This document shows positions 6,961 to 7,605 of a stretch of DNA of 7,605 nt, piece after piece (within the stretch, counting starts at the first letter, position 1; each line of letters begins with the position of its first letter). A program made the translations under genes and the position numbers. Below the pieces are notes generated by a model that did not search any database, was not told the DNA's origin, and was given only the letters and a program-made list of their open reading frames with translations. Source of the DNA: CAZZKJ01 sp964654695 (lineage in GTDB: Bacteria; Krumholzibacteriota; Krumholzibacteriia; WVZY01); the NCBI GenBank assembly GCA_964654695.1, contig CAZZKJ010000072.1:1-7605 (forward strand), in the 5' to 3' direction.

Positions 6961-7017
6961 TTTTTCCTGAATTAGTTTATTTTCATCTTGACATATATCG
7001 CTGGCCGGCAATATGAT
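6961..7017 (+). promoter_or_regulatory. Promoter of the tRNA-tuf operon
   Basis: A consensus -35 box TTGACA (6988-6993) is followed by an 18-base spacer and the -10 box TATGAT (7012-7017), which predicts a start near 7024, about 35 bases before the first tRNA. The 27 bases before the -35 box are AT-rich and could act as an UP element. A second, weaker pair, TTGACT (6956-6961) and TATTTT (6978-6983), overlaps that AT-rich stretch. The bases after the -10 box (AACAATTC) are not GC-rich, unlike the stringently controlled stable-RNA promoters of E. coli. The strength and position fit a tRNA/EF-Tu operon. Confidence 0.75.
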
Positions 7018-7059
7018 AACAATTCTGTATTGGAGTTTTCCGGGAGGTTGCAGATTAGG

Positions 7060-7135
7060 GCTGGCGTAGCTCAATCGGTAGAGCATCTCACTTGTAATGA
7101 GGTGGTTGGGGGTTCAAGTCCTCTCGCCAGCTCCA
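7060..7135 (+). tRNA. tRNA-Thr (anticodon UGU)
   Basis: A complete 76-base cloverleaf. The acceptor GCTGGCG (7060-7066) pairs with CGCCAGC (7125-7131), followed by discriminator T and an encoded CCA (7133-7135). The D arm is GCTC/GAGC. The anticodon stem TCTCA/TGAGG carries the loop CTTGTAA with anticodon TGT at 7093-7095. The T loop is TTCAAGT on a stem with two wobbles. It corresponds in position and anticodon to E. coli thrU. Confidence 0.96.
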
Positions 7136-7274
7136 GAAAGTACCGCTGGTGTTGTGGCTTAATCTGAGTCATCTCTTCATAGCTTAACAGCATCAAATGT
7201 AATATCTCTGGATACGGTTCCCCGATTTATTCAGCGAAGGGGAGTTGTATCCCTTTATTTGCTGTAAAGTGCGC
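7136..7274 (+). other. Long spacer between tRNA-Thr and tRNA-Tyr
   Basis: These 139 bases hold no tRNA, no supported gene and no ribosome binding site. The left 74 bases are plain AT-leaning sequence. The right half contains a two-part hairpin and, just before the tRNA-Tyr, a small CTTTA/TAAAG inverted repeat (7253-7269). The other spacers in this cluster are only 23 and 13 bases, so this one is conspicuously long. Confidence 0.5.
7210..7252 (+). other. Two-part hairpin in the tRNA-Thr/tRNA-Tyr spacer
   Basis: GGATAC (7210-7215) pairs with GTATCC (7247-7252). Inside it, across a small internal loop, TCCCC (7219-7223) pairs with GGGGA (7239-7243). CTTTATTT follows, so a leaky terminator is possible. 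An RNA-processing signal between tRNAs is the alternative. Confidence 0.45.
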
Positions 7275-7359
7275 GGGGAGGTTCCCGAGCGGTCAAAGGG
7301 AACAGACTGTAAATCTGTCGGCGAAGCCTTCGGAGGTTCGAATCCTCCCCTCCCCACCA
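7275..7359 (+). tRNA. tRNA-Tyr (anticodon GUA)
   Basis: A complete 85-base tRNA with the long variable arm of bacterial tyrosine tRNAs. The acceptor GGGGAGG (7275-7281) pairs with CCTCCCC (7349-7355), then discriminator A and an encoded CCA (7357-7359). The anticodon stem ACAGA/TCTGT holds the loop CTGTAAA with GTA at 7309-7311. The T arm is GGAGG-TTCGAAT-CCTCC. It corresponds to tyrU in the E. coli cluster. Confidence 0.97.
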
Positions 7360-7382
7360 CGCAGTGTTTCTGGCGCAGGGGA

Positions 7383-7458
7383 GCGGGAATAGCTCAGTGG
7401 CTAGAGCGTCAGCCTTCCAAGCTGAGGGTCGCGGGTTCGAATCCCGTTTCCCGCTCCA
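7383..7458 (+). tRNA. tRNA-Gly (anticodon UCC)
   Basis: A complete 76-base cloverleaf. The acceptor GCGGGAA (7383-7389) pairs with TTCCCGC (7448-7454), then discriminator T, as usual for glycine tRNAs, and an encoded CCA (7456-7458). The anticodon stem TCAGC/GCTGA holds the loop CTTCCAA with TCC at 7416-7418. It corresponds to glyT. Confidence 0.97.
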
Positions 7459-7471
7459 GTTTTACCGGCGT

Positions 7472-7547
7472 GCCCACGTAGCTCAGTCGGTAGAGCATTT
7501 GCATGGTAAGCAAAAGGTCATCGGTTCAAATCCGATCGTGGGCTCCA
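7472..7547 (+). tRNA. tRNA-Thr (anticodon GGU)
   Basis: A complete 76-base cloverleaf. The acceptor GCCCACG (7472-7478) pairs with CGTGGGC (7537-7543), then discriminator T and an encoded CCA (7545-7547). The anticodon stem TTTGC/GCAAA holds the loop ATGGTAA with GGT at 7505-7507. With the UGU isoacceptor at the head of the cluster it reads the threonine codon box. It corresponds to thrT. Confidence 0.97.
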
Positions 7548-7555
7548 CTTATTAA

Positions 7556-7561
7556 GGGAGG
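7556..7561 (+). promoter_or_regulatory. Ribosome binding site for tuf
   Basis: GGGAGG, within AAGGGAGG, lies 8 bases before the tuf ATG. It is the strongest Shine-Dalgarno in the window, as expected for a very highly expressed gene. Confidence 0.8.
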
Positions 7562-7569
7562 CAAAGAGC

Positions 7570-7605
7570 ATGGCGAAAAAGAAATTTGAAAGGACGAAGC
7601 CGCAC
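7570..7605 (+). CDS. tuf: Elongation factor Tu (3' partial, first 12 codons)
   Basis: Only the start is in view. MAKKKFERTKPH matches the near-invariant EF-Tu N-terminus; the GTP-binding motifs would follow beyond the edge. EF-Tu brings aminoacyl-tRNA to the ribosome. The ATG at 7570 is 22 bases after the last tRNA and has a strong ribosome binding site. The four preceding tRNAs in the order Thr-Tyr-Gly-Thr are the same as in the E. coli tufB operon, which supports the identity despite the short read-in. Cotranscription from the promoter before the first tRNA is inferred. Confidence 0.93.
   Translation, partial: MAKKKFERTKPH

Noticed and set aside
6823..7086. 87-codon minus-strand open frame after cysS
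   Set aside because: Its start lies inside tRNA-Thr and it crosses the operon promoter. No ribosome binding site or recognisable family was seen.
7245..7555. Short plus-strand open frames across the tRNA genes
   Set aside because: They are translations of tRNA sequence (texts such as VPERSKGTDCKS and VAQSVEH), a well-known source of false hypothetical proteins.

Overview
This is a dense, almost entirely plus-strand bacterial window with moderate base composition. It carries a run of housekeeping genes and then a stable-RNA operon. The organism is Gram-negative in type, because the left edge holds two parts of an Mla/MCE lipid-transport system that serves an outer membrane. It makes isoprenoids by the MEP pathway (IspD, IspF) and has D-Ala-D-Ala peptidoglycan (Ddl). 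Four of the six genes whose starts are visible upstream of the tRNAs appear to begin with TTG. That start usage and the unusual gene order fit a poorly sampled lineage better than a well-known enterobacterium, but I cannot name a phylum from the sequence.

Layout: (1) 1-1470, the end of an MlaF-type ABC ATPase and a complete MlaD-type MCE protein. (2) A 68-base spacer with two short GC-rich hairpins, probably an operon boundary or attenuating element. (3) 1539-6797, a tight block ispD-ispF-gltX-ddl-cysS. Two junctions (ispD/ispF and gltX/ddl) are 4-base TTGA overlaps, so translational coupling is likely. The block joins isoprenoid precursor synthesis, two aminoacyl-tRNA synthetases and a cell-wall ligase. 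(4) 6798-7059, a non-coding region with GC-rich hairpins, an AT-rich stretch and a strong sigma70-type promoter. (5) 7060-7547, four tRNAs in the order Thr(UGU), Tyr(GUA), Gly(UCC), Thr(GGU). (6) 7570 to the edge, the first 12 codons of tuf (EF-Tu). Segments 5 and 6 reproduce the order of the E. coli thrU-tyrU-glyT-thrT-tufB operon.

The protein genes and tRNAs are recognisable members of known families. I found no mobile element, CRISPR array or convincing new multi-gene system. The points most worth a second look are a possible frameshift at the end of mlaF, a changed CDP-binding motif in IspF, the hairpins before ispD, and an unusually long hairpin-bearing spacer inside the tRNA cluster.
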